Virus record (IMG/VR): IMGVR_UViG_3300037502_001818
Span: 1 to 35,007 of that record
Origin: a virus
DNA length: 35,007 nucleotides
Direction: 5' to 3' (one strand)
A program made the position numbers and the translations under genes. Below the pieces are notes generated by a model. That model was not told where the DNA came from. It was given only the letters and a program-made list of their open reading frames with translations, and did no database searches. Of the stretch, positions 14,875 through 23,063 are shown piece after piece (the first letter of the stretch is position 1; every line of letters begins with the position of its first letter).

Positions 14875-15614
14875 TGTTTGGCGGACTGTTCGGCAAGAAA
14901 AAGCAAATGCCCATGCCGGGGGTTATCTCGGGCTATGGCGGCGGCACGTTTGACGTTGACGGCACGCCCGCAACCCCGCCCGTCACAATGGACATGATCC
15001 CTACGACTGCGGGCGGGCGTTATGGCGACCCTATGCCGCAACAGCAGGATCAGCGCGGCGGGTTTCTGAAGCCCTACGGCACGGGGCAATTGATCTTTAG
15101 CGCACTGTCGGACTTGGGCGCGGCGATTAACGACCGTCAGGGCGGCGCACTTGCTGGCATGACGCAGGACATGATGATGCAGCGCGAGCGTGCGGCAAAG
15201 CAGGCCGAGGCGTTGCGGATGCAGGCCGAGACTATGGCTGCGGCACAGCGCCTTGGCATTAGCCCCGATCAGGCGATGCTGCTTGGCGACAATGTTGGCA
15301 GTGTTATTGCTGCGCAGATGAAGCCTGAAACCCCGCCCGCAATCCAGCAGAATGCGGACTATATCCGGCGCACCCAAGGTGATGCGGCGGCAGACGAATA
15401 CATCCGTAATTTTGGCAGGCCGCAGCAGACCCCCGTTATGATGGAGATTGGCGGTCGTCCCGTGTTTGGCACGCCCGAGCAAATTCAGTCACTATTGCAA
15501 AGCGGGGCGCTGGGCGGTCAAGTGCAAGCCCCTGCTGTATCGCAAAGCGATTGGGACAGCGCAAAGCCAATGGGAGGCTCCGGCGGCAACGTCGGAGGCG
15601 GCTTTCGCGGCTAA
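14874..15614 (+). CDS. Ejection protein, 246 aa
   Basis: TAATG-coupled to the previous gene. Met/Gln/Gly-rich start (GGLFGKKKQMPMPGVISGYG), then an amphipathic helix (MTQDMMMQRERAAKQAEALR, MQAETMAAAQRLG) and a C-terminal region including ADYIRRTQGDAAADEYIRNF. Such proteins form part of the trans-envelope DNA channel. The Gly-rich end runs directly up to the transglycosylase gene in the +1 frame, so the two may be one protein in relatives. Confidence 0.72.
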   Translation: MFGGLFGKKKQMPMPGVISGYGGGTFDVDGTPATPPVTMDMIPTTAGGRYGDPMPQQQDQRGGFLKPYGTGQLIFSALSDLGAAINDRQGGALAGMTQDMMMQRERAAKQAEALRMQAETMAAAQRLGISPDQAMLLGDNVGSVIAAQMKPETPPAIQQNADYIRRTQGDAAADEYIRNFGRPQQTPVMMEIGGRPVFGTPEQIQSLLQSGALGGQVQAPAVSQSDWDSAKPMGGSGGNVGGGFRG

Positions 15615-15618
15615 TCGC

Positions 15619-15990
15619 ATGGACGCAATCACGGCACAATCGGAAAGCGGCAACCGCGACTTCTACGGCAACGGTCGCCCTGTAGTGTCGCCTGCTGGTG
15701 CTATGTTCGCAATGCAGGTTATGCCCGCAACGGCGCGTGATCCCGGCTTCGGTTTGCGTCCCGCTAATCCCAATGACCCCGCAGACATGAACCGTCTGGG
15801 GCGTGAATATCGGGCGGTGATGGAGCGGCGCTACGGCGGCGACCCCGCAAAAATGTGGGGCGCTTACAACGCTGGCCCCGGACGCATTGACGCTTTGATT
15901 AGGCGGCACGGCGATAATTGGCTGCGGTATGCACCGCGTGAGACGCAAGAATATGTGCGGCGCAATATGCGCCAGCTTGGAGTGCAGTAA
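15619..15990 (+). CDS. Lytic transglycosylase (virion-associated)
   Basis: 123 aa from the ATG at 15619. SLT-type signatures are present: catalytic Glu in TAQSESGNRDF (E9), the substrate groove block SPAGAMFAMQVMPATARDPG, and AYNAGPGRIDALI, then RYAPRETQEYVRRN. It would open the peptidoglycan during DNA ejection. The catalytic Glu lies only nine residues from the start, so the usual preceding helix is missing. The same frame is open upstream (TSEAAFAANRMDAIT) and encodes a plausible helix, hinting at a longer or frameshifted product. No ribosome site is well placed for 15619. Confidence 0.85.
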   Translation: MDAITAQSESGNRDFYGNGRPVVSPAGAMFAMQVMPATARDPGFGLRPANPNDPADMNRLGREYRAVMERRYGGDPAKMWGAYNAGPGRIDALIRRHGDNWLRYAPRETQEYVRRNMRQLGVQ

Positions 15991-18359
15991 TGGGTGAGCG
16001 CCGCGTAACGGCTGATGGCCGCATTCTTGAGAAAATGCCGGATGGCCGGATTGTTGATGTGACCGCGCAAGTTGGCGGTTCGCCGGTTTCGGTTTCGCCT
16101 GCGCAGTCTGGCGGGGCCGTTGTTTTGCCGCCAGCACCGCCTCCGCCTCCGCCCCCGCCGCCTTCGCGCACGGCTCCGGGTGCTGCCACCGAGGGCTTGC
16201 CGCAGGGTATGCGGTGGGTTGACCCTAACAATCCGGGGCTTGGCATGGTTCCGATTGAAGGGGGCAGGGACGCGACAACTGAGGAGCGCAAGCGGCTCAA
16301 CCAGACTTACAAGACCGATAACGTTTTGCGGGCAATTCGCGCTGCGCGGCGTGTAGCGCAGGAAGAAGGTGGCACGGGCTGGGCGAGTTTGCTGGGTGGG
16401 GTGCCTACGACTGACGCACGCCGTTTGCGCGGTGAACTAAACACCATCGCAGCCAACCTATCATTCGACCGCTTGCAGCAAATGCGCGATGAAAGCCCGA
16501 CAGGCGGTGCGTTGGGAAGCATCACCGAACGCGAATTGTCATTGCTTGGCGATGTTGTCGCCAGTCTTGACCAAGGCGTTGACCTTCCGACTTTTCTAGA
16601 TCGCCTTGACCAGATCGAGCGCAGTTTCTTGCGTGCGCAAATCGCTGCGCAGGGCATTAACCCCGATGCGCCGGAAGGCGTGCGTGCGATCAAGCAAGAT
16701 TACGGATATACCGGCGTGCTTGAGGGCGAACTTACGCCTGAAGCGCAGGCTCTTGCTGCGCCTAATGCCACGCAAACCGCAGTTGACATTCCGCCCGAGT
16801 ATCAGGCGGCGCATCTTCGCTATCTGCGCGACAATTGGGGCAATGTTGACCCGCGCGCCTATGCTTCGTTCCGTGCCGGACTTGATGAACAGTTTGGCCT
16901 TACCCCCGACTTGGGGGGCTATGCCGCTGCGGTGCCGGGCTTTAATGCCGCTGCACAGCAGGGCGTGGCACCCGAGCAACTGGGGGCCGTTCCCGCGCCG
17001 CCGCGTGACCTTGGCATGATCGAGCAGGGTATTAACCTTGCTGCGCAAAGCGACTTGGGGGCTTTTACCGCTAACCTTGGCAACGCCGCCTTCGCTGGCC
17101 TTCCTGTTGCGCTGTCGGGCGACCAAGCAAAGCTGGAGTTGCTGCGTGAGGCGCAGCCTGTCGGCAGCTTCCTTGGCGAAGTCGGCGGTAACATCGCTGG
17201 CACGCTTTTGACGGGTGGTGTCGCTGGCCGTGCGGGCCTTAACCTGCTTGCGCGCCCGCTTGGCGCAGAACTTGCTTACGGCACGACTTACGGTGCCACG
17301 CAGGATGAGAACGCAGGCCGAGGCGCGCTGACTGGCGGAGCAGGTGCGCTTGCGGGCGGGCTTATCGGACGGCAAATCGGTAAGGCATTCCCCGACACGA
17401 TTAATCCGGCTGCGATGCGTCGGCTTGACGAGGGTGTGCCGACGATTGAAGACCTGAAAACGCTTGCGGGGCGGCAGTATGGTGCCGTTGAGGCCGCTGG
17501 CGTTACTGCCTCGCCGCAGGACACTGCCCAGCTTGCTCAGCGCATGACGGGCGTTTTGCAGAACGAAAGCCGCGTTACCCCTGCGGGCAATCTTATTGAC
17601 GAAAACACGCCAATCACAAAGGCGATAAAGCTGCTTAACGACTTTGCTGGTCAGCCTATGACACCGGGGCAGGCAAGTTCGGTGCGGCAGGTTTTGTCTG
17701 AAGGCCGCAGCGTTGGCACGCCTAATGAGCGCCGTATTGCTGGCAAGCTTGTCGATGAGTTTGATAGTTGGGCAACGCCTGCCCTTCCGGGTGTGGATGT
17801 GCCGCGTCAAACTGCCCAGCGTTACCTTCAGGGCCAGCAGATTGCCGAGCGGGTAAACATCGGCAACATTCGCGGTATGCGCGCCAAGGGTAACGACATT
17901 GGCGACAGCCTGCGCACGCAGTTTGGGCAGCTTGATGAAGCAATTGAGCGCGGCGATGCGTATTTTGAACCCGCTACCCGTGAGGCGATTGCCCTTGCGG
18001 CGCGAGGTGATGCCACCACTAATGCCCTTCGCAATGTTGGCAAGTATGGCTGGGGCAGCGTTTTGCCGACTACGGGCCTTGCGGGCGCGGGCGCATACTT
18101 GGGCCAAACCGATCCGCTACTTATGGCAATCCCTGCCACCATTGGCGGAATTGGGACTGCTTCCCGCCGACTTGCTGAACAGCGCACGGCTCGTCAGGCT
18201 CAAGACGCGTTGGCAACCGCGCTCATGGGGCCGCAATACGCGCAGATGCGTCAGCAAGCCGTTGAGGAAGCGGCCATGCGCGGGGGGCAAATCCTCGGCG
18301 GTGCCACTAGCGGAATGACCGGAATGTTCAATAGGCGAGAAAGGCGACTGCCCCGCTAA
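15990..18359 (+). CDS. Large ejection (internal virion) protein, 789 aa
   Basis: TAATG-coupled to the transglycosylase. Features: a beta N-terminus, a polyproline run (about residues 47-58), a conserved helical block (LRGELNTIAANLSFDRLQQM, then RDESPTGGALGSITERELSL), Gly/Ala-rich hydrophobic segments around 390-470 (VGGNIAGTLLTGGVAGRAGL, GGAGALAGGLIGRQIGKAF) that could insert in a membrane, and a helical C-terminal half. Size, position and these segments fit the main channel-forming protein ejected with the DNA, comparable in role with T7 gp16 or P22 gp16/gp20. Confidence 0.82.
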   Translation: MGERRVTADGRILEKMPDGRIVDVTAQVGGSPVSVSPAQSGGAVVLPPAPPPPPPPPPSRTAPGAATEGLPQGMRWVDPNNPGLGMVPIEGGRDATTEERKRLNQTYKTDNVLRAIRAARRVAQEEGGTGWASLLGGVPTTDARRLRGELNTIAANLSFDRLQQMRDESPTGGALGSITERELSLLGDVVASLDQGVDLPTFLDRLDQIERSFLRAQIAAQGINPDAPEGVRAIKQDYGYTGVLEGELTPEAQALAAPNATQTAVDIPPEYQAAHLRYLRDNWGNVDPRAYASFRAGLDEQFGLTPDLGGYAAAVPGFNAAAQQGVAPEQLGAVPAPPRDLGMIEQGINLAAQSDLGAFTANLGNAAFAGLPVALSGDQAKLELLREAQPVGSFLGEVGGNIAGTLLTGGVAGRAGLNLLARPLGAELAYGTTYGATQDENAGRGALTGGAGALAGGLIGRQIGKAFPDTINPAAMRRLDEGVPTIEDLKTLAGRQYGAVEAAGVTASPQDTAQLAQRMTGVLQNESRVTPAGNLIDENTPITKAIKLLNDFAGQPMTPGQASSVRQVLSEGRSVGTPNERRIAGKLVDEFDSWATPALPGVDVPRQTAQRYLQGQQIAERVNIGNIRGMRAKGNDIGDSLRTQFGQLDEAIERGDAYFEPATREAIALAARGDATTNALRNVGKYGWGSVLPTTGLAGAGAYLGQTDPLLMAIPATIGGIGTASRRLAEQRTARQAQDALATALMGPQYAQMRQQAVEEAAMRGGQILGGATSGMTGMFNRRERRLPR

Positions 18360-18468
18360 TGATGAGGATTAGCCACATTGCGTCCATCCAGCCTTCTTGA
18401 ATGCCCCGCTGGTAGGCCTTGCGAACAGACGCATCATGTAGCTGGCCGATACGTTCAATGTCTTTCAT
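18328..18468 (-). CDS. Antisense small membrane protein, 46 aa
   Basis: Read on the minus strand from 18468 to 18328, overlapping the end of the large ejection gene tail to tail by 32 bases. The product starts MKDIERIGQLHDASVRKAYQ, continues RGIQEGWMDA and ends with one hydrophobic segment (AMWLILIISGAVAFLAY), a credible N-in/C-out single-pass peptide. It fills the only gap of about 145 bases in the virion operon. Against it: no clear ribosome site upstream. Family not recognised. Confidence 0.5.
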   Translation of the reverse strand: MKDIERIGQLHDASVRKAYQRGIQEGWMDAMWLILIISGAVAFLAY

Positions 18469-18503
18469 GCAAGCATAAGGGCACAGTTTAAGGTAAAAAG
18501 CAA

Positions 18504-18842
18504 ATGGCGGTTACCGATTATTCATCTACGGCAAGCAGCAACACCACGATCAGCGGCATTAACATTGCTGAGGGCTGCCCGCCCGCTAATATCAATAACG
18601 CAATTCGCACCGTCATGGCGGATGTGCGCGTCATGTATGACAACCTGCCCGTAGTGGCTGGCAAGGTCGATGCAGCGGGCGGCGTGTTTTCCGGCACCCA
18701 ACCGATCTACACTGGACGCGGGGCTTATCTGCACCACAATGACAGCGCGAACGTGTCGGGGCGGGTGTATATCCTTGCTGACGGTTCGGCCAACCCAACC
18801 TCGCCTAGCGCGGGGGATATTGTCATGTTCTACACGCCATGA
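18504..18842 (+). CDS. Tail-fibre-associated protein, 112 aa
   Basis: The N-terminal block (MAVTDYSSTASSNTTISGIN, then IAEGCPPANINNAIRTVMAD and VRVMYDNLP) is common at the start of tail fibres of Alphaproteobacterial phages, where it attaches the fibre. The rest (GRGAYLHHNDSANVSGRVYI, then LADGSANPTSPSAGDIVMFY) is beta-rich. It probably is a short fibre or fibre base. The stop overlaps the next start (ATGA). Confidence 0.72.
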   Translation: MAVTDYSSTASSNTTISGINIAEGCPPANINNAIRTVMADVRVMYDNLPVVAGKVDAAGGVFSGTQPIYTGRGAYLHHNDSANVSGRVYILADGSANPTSPSAGDIVMFYTP

Positions 18843-19282
18843 GAGCCTATATCTCAGGCGCTTGGCGCGAGATTGAAAGCGGGCGCGTTCGCGTGGGCGG
18901 CGCTTGGAAAAACCTCACGCGCATTCGGGCTTATGTCTCGGGTGCGTGGGAAGACGTTGCCACGTTTACCCCGCCGATTTCCCTTGGCCTAACGCCTGAC
19001 ATTATCGGTGATATATTCATCTCGCCGGGGACGTATACTAGCCCGCTTGTGACCGCTACGCCTGTCGGCGGTGTTGCTCCGTATACCTATTCGTGGGCCT
19101 ACACTTCGGGAACGACGGGATATACGATTGCCAATCCAACGAGTGCAAGCACTAGGTTTACGCGCTCTTTCGTGGTAGACGGTGAATATATAACGAATTT
19201 CACTTGCACTGTAACTGATGCTGAAAGCGAAGTGGCAAGCGCGGTTATTCAAGTCACTGTGAACGCAATTAGCGGCTTTTAG
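18839..19282 (+). CDS. Tail protein with N-terminal repeats and Ig/PKD-like domain
   Basis: 147 aa. The first 40 residues contain degenerate repeats of about 13 residues (AYISGAWREIESG, VRVGGAWKNLTR, AYVSGAWEDVAT). Residues about 60-145 form an Ig/PKD-like domain (VTATPVGGVAPYTYSWAYTS, then FTCTVTDAESEVASAVIQVT). Such domains decorate phage tails and bind surface glycans weakly. Coupled to the preceding gene. Confidence 0.72.
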   Translation: MRAYISGAWREIESGRVRVGGAWKNLTRIRAYVSGAWEDVATFTPPISLGLTPDIIGDIFISPGTYTSPLVTATPVGGVAPYTYSWAYTSGTTGYTIANPTSASTRFTRSFVVDGEYITNFTCTVTDAESEVASAVIQVTVNAISGF

Positions 19283-19290
19283 GGGTTGTC

Positions 19291-21078
19291 ATGTTCCATT
19301 ATTTCGACACGATTACGAACACTCGCGGCGATAGCCTTGCAGGCTGGCAGGTCGAGTGCGTGCAGCTTTCGGACGGGTCGACTGTTGTGCCGATTTTCGC
19401 GGATGAAAACAGCACGCCTATTTCTAGCGTTTCTGGCATCGCAAACCGTGCCGTAACCGATGAAAACGGCAATTTTGACTTCTATGTCCCTAGCGGGACT
19501 TACTCTCTGCGCATTTACAATTCGTCTGGTGTGTTTCAGCGGACGCAGCGTTATCTGCCGATGTATGGCGCTATTCCTGTTTTCGGGACTGCCTACGCCG
19601 AGACCTTCAATGGCGACGGCGTGACCACTGCATTCACGCTTGATGTTGACGGCGGTTCGGTAAACAATCTTGACGTTTCGATTGACGGCGTGACGCAAGT
19701 TCCGACCACTGACTATACGCTGAGCGCGTCTCCCAACCGCACGTTGACCTTTACCACTGCCCCGCCGAACGGCACGATTATTTTGGTCAAATATAGCCGC
19801 GTTCTTACTAACACGGTTGCGGCTGCTGGCGATGTGCTGTTCAATAGCGGCAGCACCTTGCAAGACCTAGAGGGCAGCGGCGGATCGGCGCTCGTCGGCA
19901 AATCAGGGGGCGGCACGGTTCAGGATGCTATCACCGCCTCGGAGGCGATCACCACCCGCATCCGCGCAGACAACGGTTCGGGCAACCTCATTTTCGGCTC
20001 CACTACCAGTGGCGATCTGCTAAACAATACGCCTGCTGGCACAAAGAACGGCGACATCAATACGTCGTTCGGCATTCAAACGATGGTGAATGCGACCAGT
20101 TCGTATGCCTGCGCGGCGTTCGGCTATGCCTCGCTCTTCGCGCTTACCACGGGCCACAGCAACACGGCCCTCGGCTATCAGGCGGGCCTCAACCTCACCA
20201 CGGGCATCATGAACACGCTGGTTGGCGTGGATGCGGGTTTCATTTCCACCGCCATGAACCGGAGTGTCGTGGTCGGCCATCACTGCCTTAACGTCGGTAA
20301 CTTTGCGGGCGAAGGCTTGATCGCTATCGGCCAGCAGACGGCGCGCAACCTCACCTCGGGCGACGATCATATCGTAATCGGACGCAACGCGCAGGCATCC
20401 TCGCCGGGTTCGGGTTCGGGCGGGTCTGTCGTTATCGGTGCGGCTTCTGCGCTCGCTTCGTCTGTTTCAAACAGCGTCATGGTCGGTAAGGACATCATGC
20501 AATCGGGCGGCGCTGGAACGCGCACCATCACCGATAGCGTCTTGTTCGGTTATCGCGCCATGTTCGGCGTGCGCTCGTCCTCGGGTGACTGCGTTGTTGG
20601 GCAGTTTGCCTTGTTCCAGAACGACGGCAGCACGGTCGATAGCGCACGCAACACGGCATACGGCGGCGAGGCTGGCTATTATGTCGGCGGCACAAATAAC
20701 GTGTTCTTCGGCTATCGCTGCGGCGCTCACGCTTCCCCGATCTCGCTGACCGGCGTTGTGGCGATTGGCTACCGCGCTGGCGATGTGGTGGGCGGCGCTT
20801 CGGCGCTGTCAAACAATGACTTCGTGATTGCGAATGCCGAGATCGACAGTCGCCGCATCCTTTGGGGCAACTTCGTAACGCGCACTCTTAACATGGGCGG
20901 TGTGCTGAATGTCGCAGGTCGCATCAATGCGGACGGGGGATTGAAGATTAGCGGGACTGCCCCTCCTGCCAATTCCAGCGCGACGGGCGAAGTGGGCGAG
21001 ATCAGAACGGACGCGGACTTTATCTATGTCTGCACCGCCGCGAACACCTGGAAGCGCGTGGCGATTGCGACATGGTGA
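19291..21078 (+). CDS. Long tail fibre protein, 595 aa
   Basis: An AGGGG ribosome site precedes the ATG. The N-terminal domain (RGDSLAGWQVECVQLSDGST, then ENGNFDFYVPSGTYSLRIYN) resembles a carboxypeptidase-regulatory-like fold. A fibre-type module follows (AYAETFNGDGVTTAFTLDVD, then TDYTLSASPNRTLTFTTAPP). Residues 255-510 contain many short Gly-Asn repeats of the NTALGYQAGLNLTTG / NNVFFGYRCGA type, like YadA-head beta-rolls, consistent with a trimeric shaft. The C-terminus (GEVGEIRTDADFIYVCTAAN) is a common fibre-tip element. Likely receptor-binding. Confidence 0.82.
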   Translation: MFHYFDTITNTRGDSLAGWQVECVQLSDGSTVVPIFADENSTPISSVSGIANRAVTDENGNFDFYVPSGTYSLRIYNSSGVFQRTQRYLPMYGAIPVFGTAYAETFNGDGVTTAFTLDVDGGSVNNLDVSIDGVTQVPTTDYTLSASPNRTLTFTTAPPNGTIILVKYSRVLTNTVAAAGDVLFNSGSTLQDLEGSGGSALVGKSGGGTVQDAITASEAITTRIRADNGSGNLIFGSTTSGDLLNNTPAGTKNGDINTSFGIQTMVNATSSYACAAFGYASLFALTTGHSNTALGYQAGLNLTTGIMNTLVGVDAGFISTAMNRSVVVGHHCLNVGNFAGEGLIAIGQQTARNLTSGDDHIVIGRNAQASSPGSGSGGSVVIGAASALASSVSNSVMVGKDIMQSGGAGTRTITDSVLFGYRAMFGVRSSSGDCVVGQFALFQNDGSTVDSARNTAYGGEAGYYVGGTNNVFFGYRCGAHASPISLTGVVAIGYRAGDVVGGASALSNNDFVIANAEIDSRRILWGNFVTRTLNMGGVLNVAGRINADGGLKISGTAPPANSSATGEVGEIRTDADFIYVCTAANTWKRVAIATW

Positions 21079-21173
21079 TGATCGACACCGAGAGCGAACC
21101 CGGCGCGTGGGCGGATGCAATCGCGCATTCGCCTTGCCTGCGGGTGGAGTGGTTTGAGGAGGTGGGCCAATGA
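21078..21173 (+). CDS. Micro-protein after tail fibre, 31 aa
   Basis: Starts at an ATG sharing a base with the fibre stop (TGATG); in-frame ATG/GTG at 21072 and 21075 are alternatives. The acidic peptide begins MIDTESEPGAWADAIAHSPC and ends VEWFEEVGQ. It overlaps the next micro-gene (ATGA) and supplies its GAGGAGG ribosome site. Unknown function. Confidence 0.45.
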   Translation: MIDTESEPGAWADAIAHSPCLRVEWFEEVGQ

Positions 21174-21256
21174 CCCGCACCGAAGCCGAGCGCCTAACGC
21201 GCATTGAAGTCCTGATCGAGCGGTGGCTTGTAGAGCAACCCAACTTGTCTGTTTGA
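21170..21256 (+). pseudogene. Truncated duplicate of the coiled-coil holin-like gene, 28 aa
   Basis: The ATG follows GAGGAGGTGGGCC. The peptide MTRTEAERLTRIEVLIERWL closely matches the start of the 94-aa protein at 21962 (QAERLTRIETLLEGWL) in protein and DNA, but stops after 28 residues and lacks the coiled coil and membrane segment. It is best read as a remnant left by duplication or by insertion of the 21257-21961 cassette. It might still be translated. Confidence 0.6.
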
Positions 21257-21270
21257 CTTTGCGGCAATTT

Positions 21271-21298
21271 TTGGCAAGAATGAGTTTACGAATATAAC
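21271..21298 (+). promoter_or_regulatory. Sigma70-like promoter before inserted cassette
   Basis: TTGGCA (21271-21276), 16-base spacer, TATAAC (21293-21298): five of six matches in both boxes. A second overlapping candidate is TTGACT (21254-21259) with AAGAAT 17 bases later. It lies in an AT-rich 88-base gap upstream of the 206-aa gene. A private promoter would fit a moron-like cassette. A 10-codon open frame (21313-21345, MADFNKGGQM) follows and its stop overlaps the next ATG. Confidence 0.4.
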
Positions 21299-21344
21299 AA
21301 TCCGAGGCTGGCATGGCTGACTTTAACAAGGGCGGGCAAATGTA

Positions 21345-21965
21345 ATGATGGGACTTGCGCTGGGCCTTTGGCAGTCATGCAAAGGAGGCGGGCCTTCTAT
21401 TGTCTCGACCTCTAGCGCAAGCGAGCTTCTTTCGACTAGCCTTTCGGTCAGCGCACCAGAAGGCGCTCAAGAGGGTGACTTGCTTGTGGCTGTATCTCAG
21501 GGAAGCACTTTGCTCCCTGTTTTGCCGCCGGTTGGTTGGACTGTGGCTGCGGGGCCGACAAATGGGGCCTCGGTTGCCACTGCTGTTTTTGATGGTGTCA
21601 CGCCTTCGTTTCTTTTCACAGCCGCTGGCGCAGTGGATCAGTCTGTCATGATGCTGGCTCTGCGCGGTGCGGAGGTTGACGTTGTCGGCTCGTTCGGAGC
21701 GGATGCCGCGAACCCAACGCCGAGCACTGTCACGGTCGCTACGCCGAATAGCCTGAACCTAACCGTGGTCGCTAGTGACGCGGGGCAGGCTTACACTATG
21801 CCGGTCGGCTGGACGCTTGTTGCGAGCATCAATACCAGCAGGACGATTGCTGTTTTCCGCCGCACTGCGCGGGTTGGCATCGGGGCCTTGCTTGGGGTGC
21901 TGGTCACACGCATCTTGGGCGCGGCATTAGGGCGCGCTGCGCAAATTGTGGTGCGCAACTCATGA
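21345..21965 (+). CDS. Tail-associated beta-rich protein, 206 aa
   Basis: Starts at ATG 21345 (or 21348), overlapping the stop of a 10-codon leader frame (TAATG). The body (GDLLVAVSQGSTLLPVLPPV, then GWTVAAGPTNGASVATAVFD and SVMMLALRGAEVDVVGSFGA) resembles jelly-roll or fibre domains common in phage tail tips. The last 35 residues (TARVGIGALLGVLVTRILGA) are hydrophobic with Arg spacing and might bind membrane. It sits between two copies of the holin-like gene start, so it looks like an acquired cassette. Confidence 0.65.
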   Translation: MMGLALGLWQSCKGGGPSIVSTSSASELLSTSLSVSAPEGAQEGDLLVAVSQGSTLLPVLPPVGWTVAAGPTNGASVATAVFDGVTPSFLFTAAGAVDQSVMMLALRGAEVDVVGSFGADAANPTPSTVTVATPNSLNLTVVASDAGQAYTMPVGWTLVASINTSRTIAVFRRTARVGIGALLGVLVTRILGAALGRAAQIVVRNS

Positions 21966-22246
21966 CCAAGCCGAATACCCAAGCCGAGCGTCTGACGCGC
22001 ATCGAAACCTTGCTAGAGGGCTGGTTGGAAAACCGAAGAGACGACCGCGCCGAGTGGGCTACTGAATTGCGCAAAATTCACGACCGATTAGACCACATCC
22101 AGAGCGAGCATCAGGCCACTAACGAGCGCCTGTCTGCATATGAGAACAAAGGCAAGGGCCTGCTTATCGGTGTGGGCTTGTTCGGCTCCGGTATCGGTGC
22201 GACAATTCTGGCTGTTGTCGCCAAGTTCGCAGAGTGGTTCAGATGA
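21962..22246 (+). CDS. Holin-like protein with coiled coil and one TM segment
   Basis: 94 aa, ATGA overlap with the gene before. N-terminal two thirds form a charged coiled coil (RTRIET-like start, ATELRKIHDRLDHIQSEHQA, then TNERLSAYENK), and the C-terminus is one membrane segment (GLLIGVGLFGSGIGATILAV). This topology is that of the XhlA/DUF1515-type proteins found in lysis cassettes. Placed directly before the endolysin, it probably takes part in membrane permeabilisation, though classical holins usually have more membrane segments. Confidence 0.72.
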   Translation: MTKPNTQAERLTRIETLLEGWLENRRDDRAEWATELRKIHDRLDHIQSEHQATNERLSAYENKGKGLLIGVGLFGSGIGATILAVVAKFAEWFR

Positions 22247-22896
22247 TGTTTAGCAAACTAGCAAACCGCATTCGTGAGATTGCCGCTGTGGCGGATGTTC
22301 GCCCGCGTCCCAAGCCCGACACGATCAAGCGCATGAATGAGAACTTGGATCAGGCCTTGGAAGGTGCGCCGGTTATTCCCGAGCCTACGGCAGTGCCGGA
22401 GTTGCCGCCTGTGACGCATCGCCGCACCGGCAAAGCAGGCATTGACCTGATGCACCAGTTTGAGGGCTGCGAGCGCAAGCGGCCTGACGGGCTATTTGAG
22501 GCCTATCTGTGCCCTGCCAACGTCTGGACTATCGGATGGGGGTCTACGGGTGCCGATCCCTTCAATGGCGGACAAATCCGCAAGGGGACGATCTGGACGC
22601 AGGAACAGTGCGATCTGCGGTTTGAGCAGCACTTGGCCAAGTTTGAAGAAGCCGTGCGTGACGGGATTGGCAAGGCCCCGACTTCGCAGGCGCAGTTCGA
22701 TGCGATGTGCTCTCTGTGTTATAATATCGGGGCATCGGCCTTTGCTAAATCCACTTTGCTGCGGATGCACAAGGCGGGGGACTTTGATGGAGCTGCCAAG
22801 CAATTTTTGCGATGGAACCGCGCAGGCGGAAAAATCCTTAAAGGTCTAACGCGCCGCCGAGAGGCTGAGGCTGCACTTTACCGGAGTGGGTTCTAA
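22243..22896 (+). CDS. Endolysin, GH24 lysozyme
   Basis: 217 aa from the ATG at 22243, which overlaps the holin stop (ATGA); a GTG at 22234 is an alternative. Residues 1-62 are a Pro-rich extension not seen in the smallest lysozymes. The GH24 domain has catalytic Glu in MHQFEGCERKRP (E74), a Cys in the usual Asp position in AYLCPANVWTIGWGSTG (C90), and Thr (T96), the E/C-or-D/T pattern of many phage muramidases. It also has FDAMCSLCYNIGASAFAKST and a C-terminal GLTRRREAEAALY typical of the family. No SAR or Sec signal is visible, so it needs a holin. Confidence 0.93.
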   Translation: MMFSKLANRIREIAAVADVRPRPKPDTIKRMNENLDQALEGAPVIPEPTAVPELPPVTHRRTGKAGIDLMHQFEGCERKRPDGLFEAYLCPANVWTIGWGSTGADPFNGGQIRKGTIWTQEQCDLRFEQHLAKFEEAVRDGIGKAPTSQAQFDAMCSLCYNIGASAFAKSTLLRMHKAGDFDGAAKQFLRWNRAGGKILKGLTRRREAEAALYRSGF

Positions 22897-23063
22897 TGGC
22901 TGTTATTCGCTATCTGAAGGCCCGTCTGGGCGAGCGTTCGACTTGGCTGCTGGTCGGTTCGGGCATAGGGACTGCGGCTATGCTGCCGTGGCCGTGGTCG
23001 CTTGTGTCGGCTGTGGTGCATACCGCCGCCGCACTGGTGCCGGATGGGGGCAGCGATGCTTGA
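22896..23063 (+). CDS. Small membrane protein of lysis cassette, 55 aa
   Basis: TAATG-coupled to the endolysin. The product has a basic start (MAVIRYLKARLGERSTW) and one or two hydrophobic segments (LLVGSGIGTAAMLPWPWSLV, then SAVVHTAAALV), ending PDGGSDA. Position between endolysin and spanin suggests a second holin or antiholin. It overlaps the i-spanin gene by 8 bases. Confidence 0.65.
   Translation: MAVIRYLKARLGERSTWLLVGSGIGTAAMLPWPWSLVSAVVHTAAALVPDGGSDA

Noticed and set aside
16596-18107. 503-codon minus-strand open frame opposite the large ejection gene
   Set aside because: Same reason: basic low-complexity translation, no recognisable domain, lies wholly inside a real gene.
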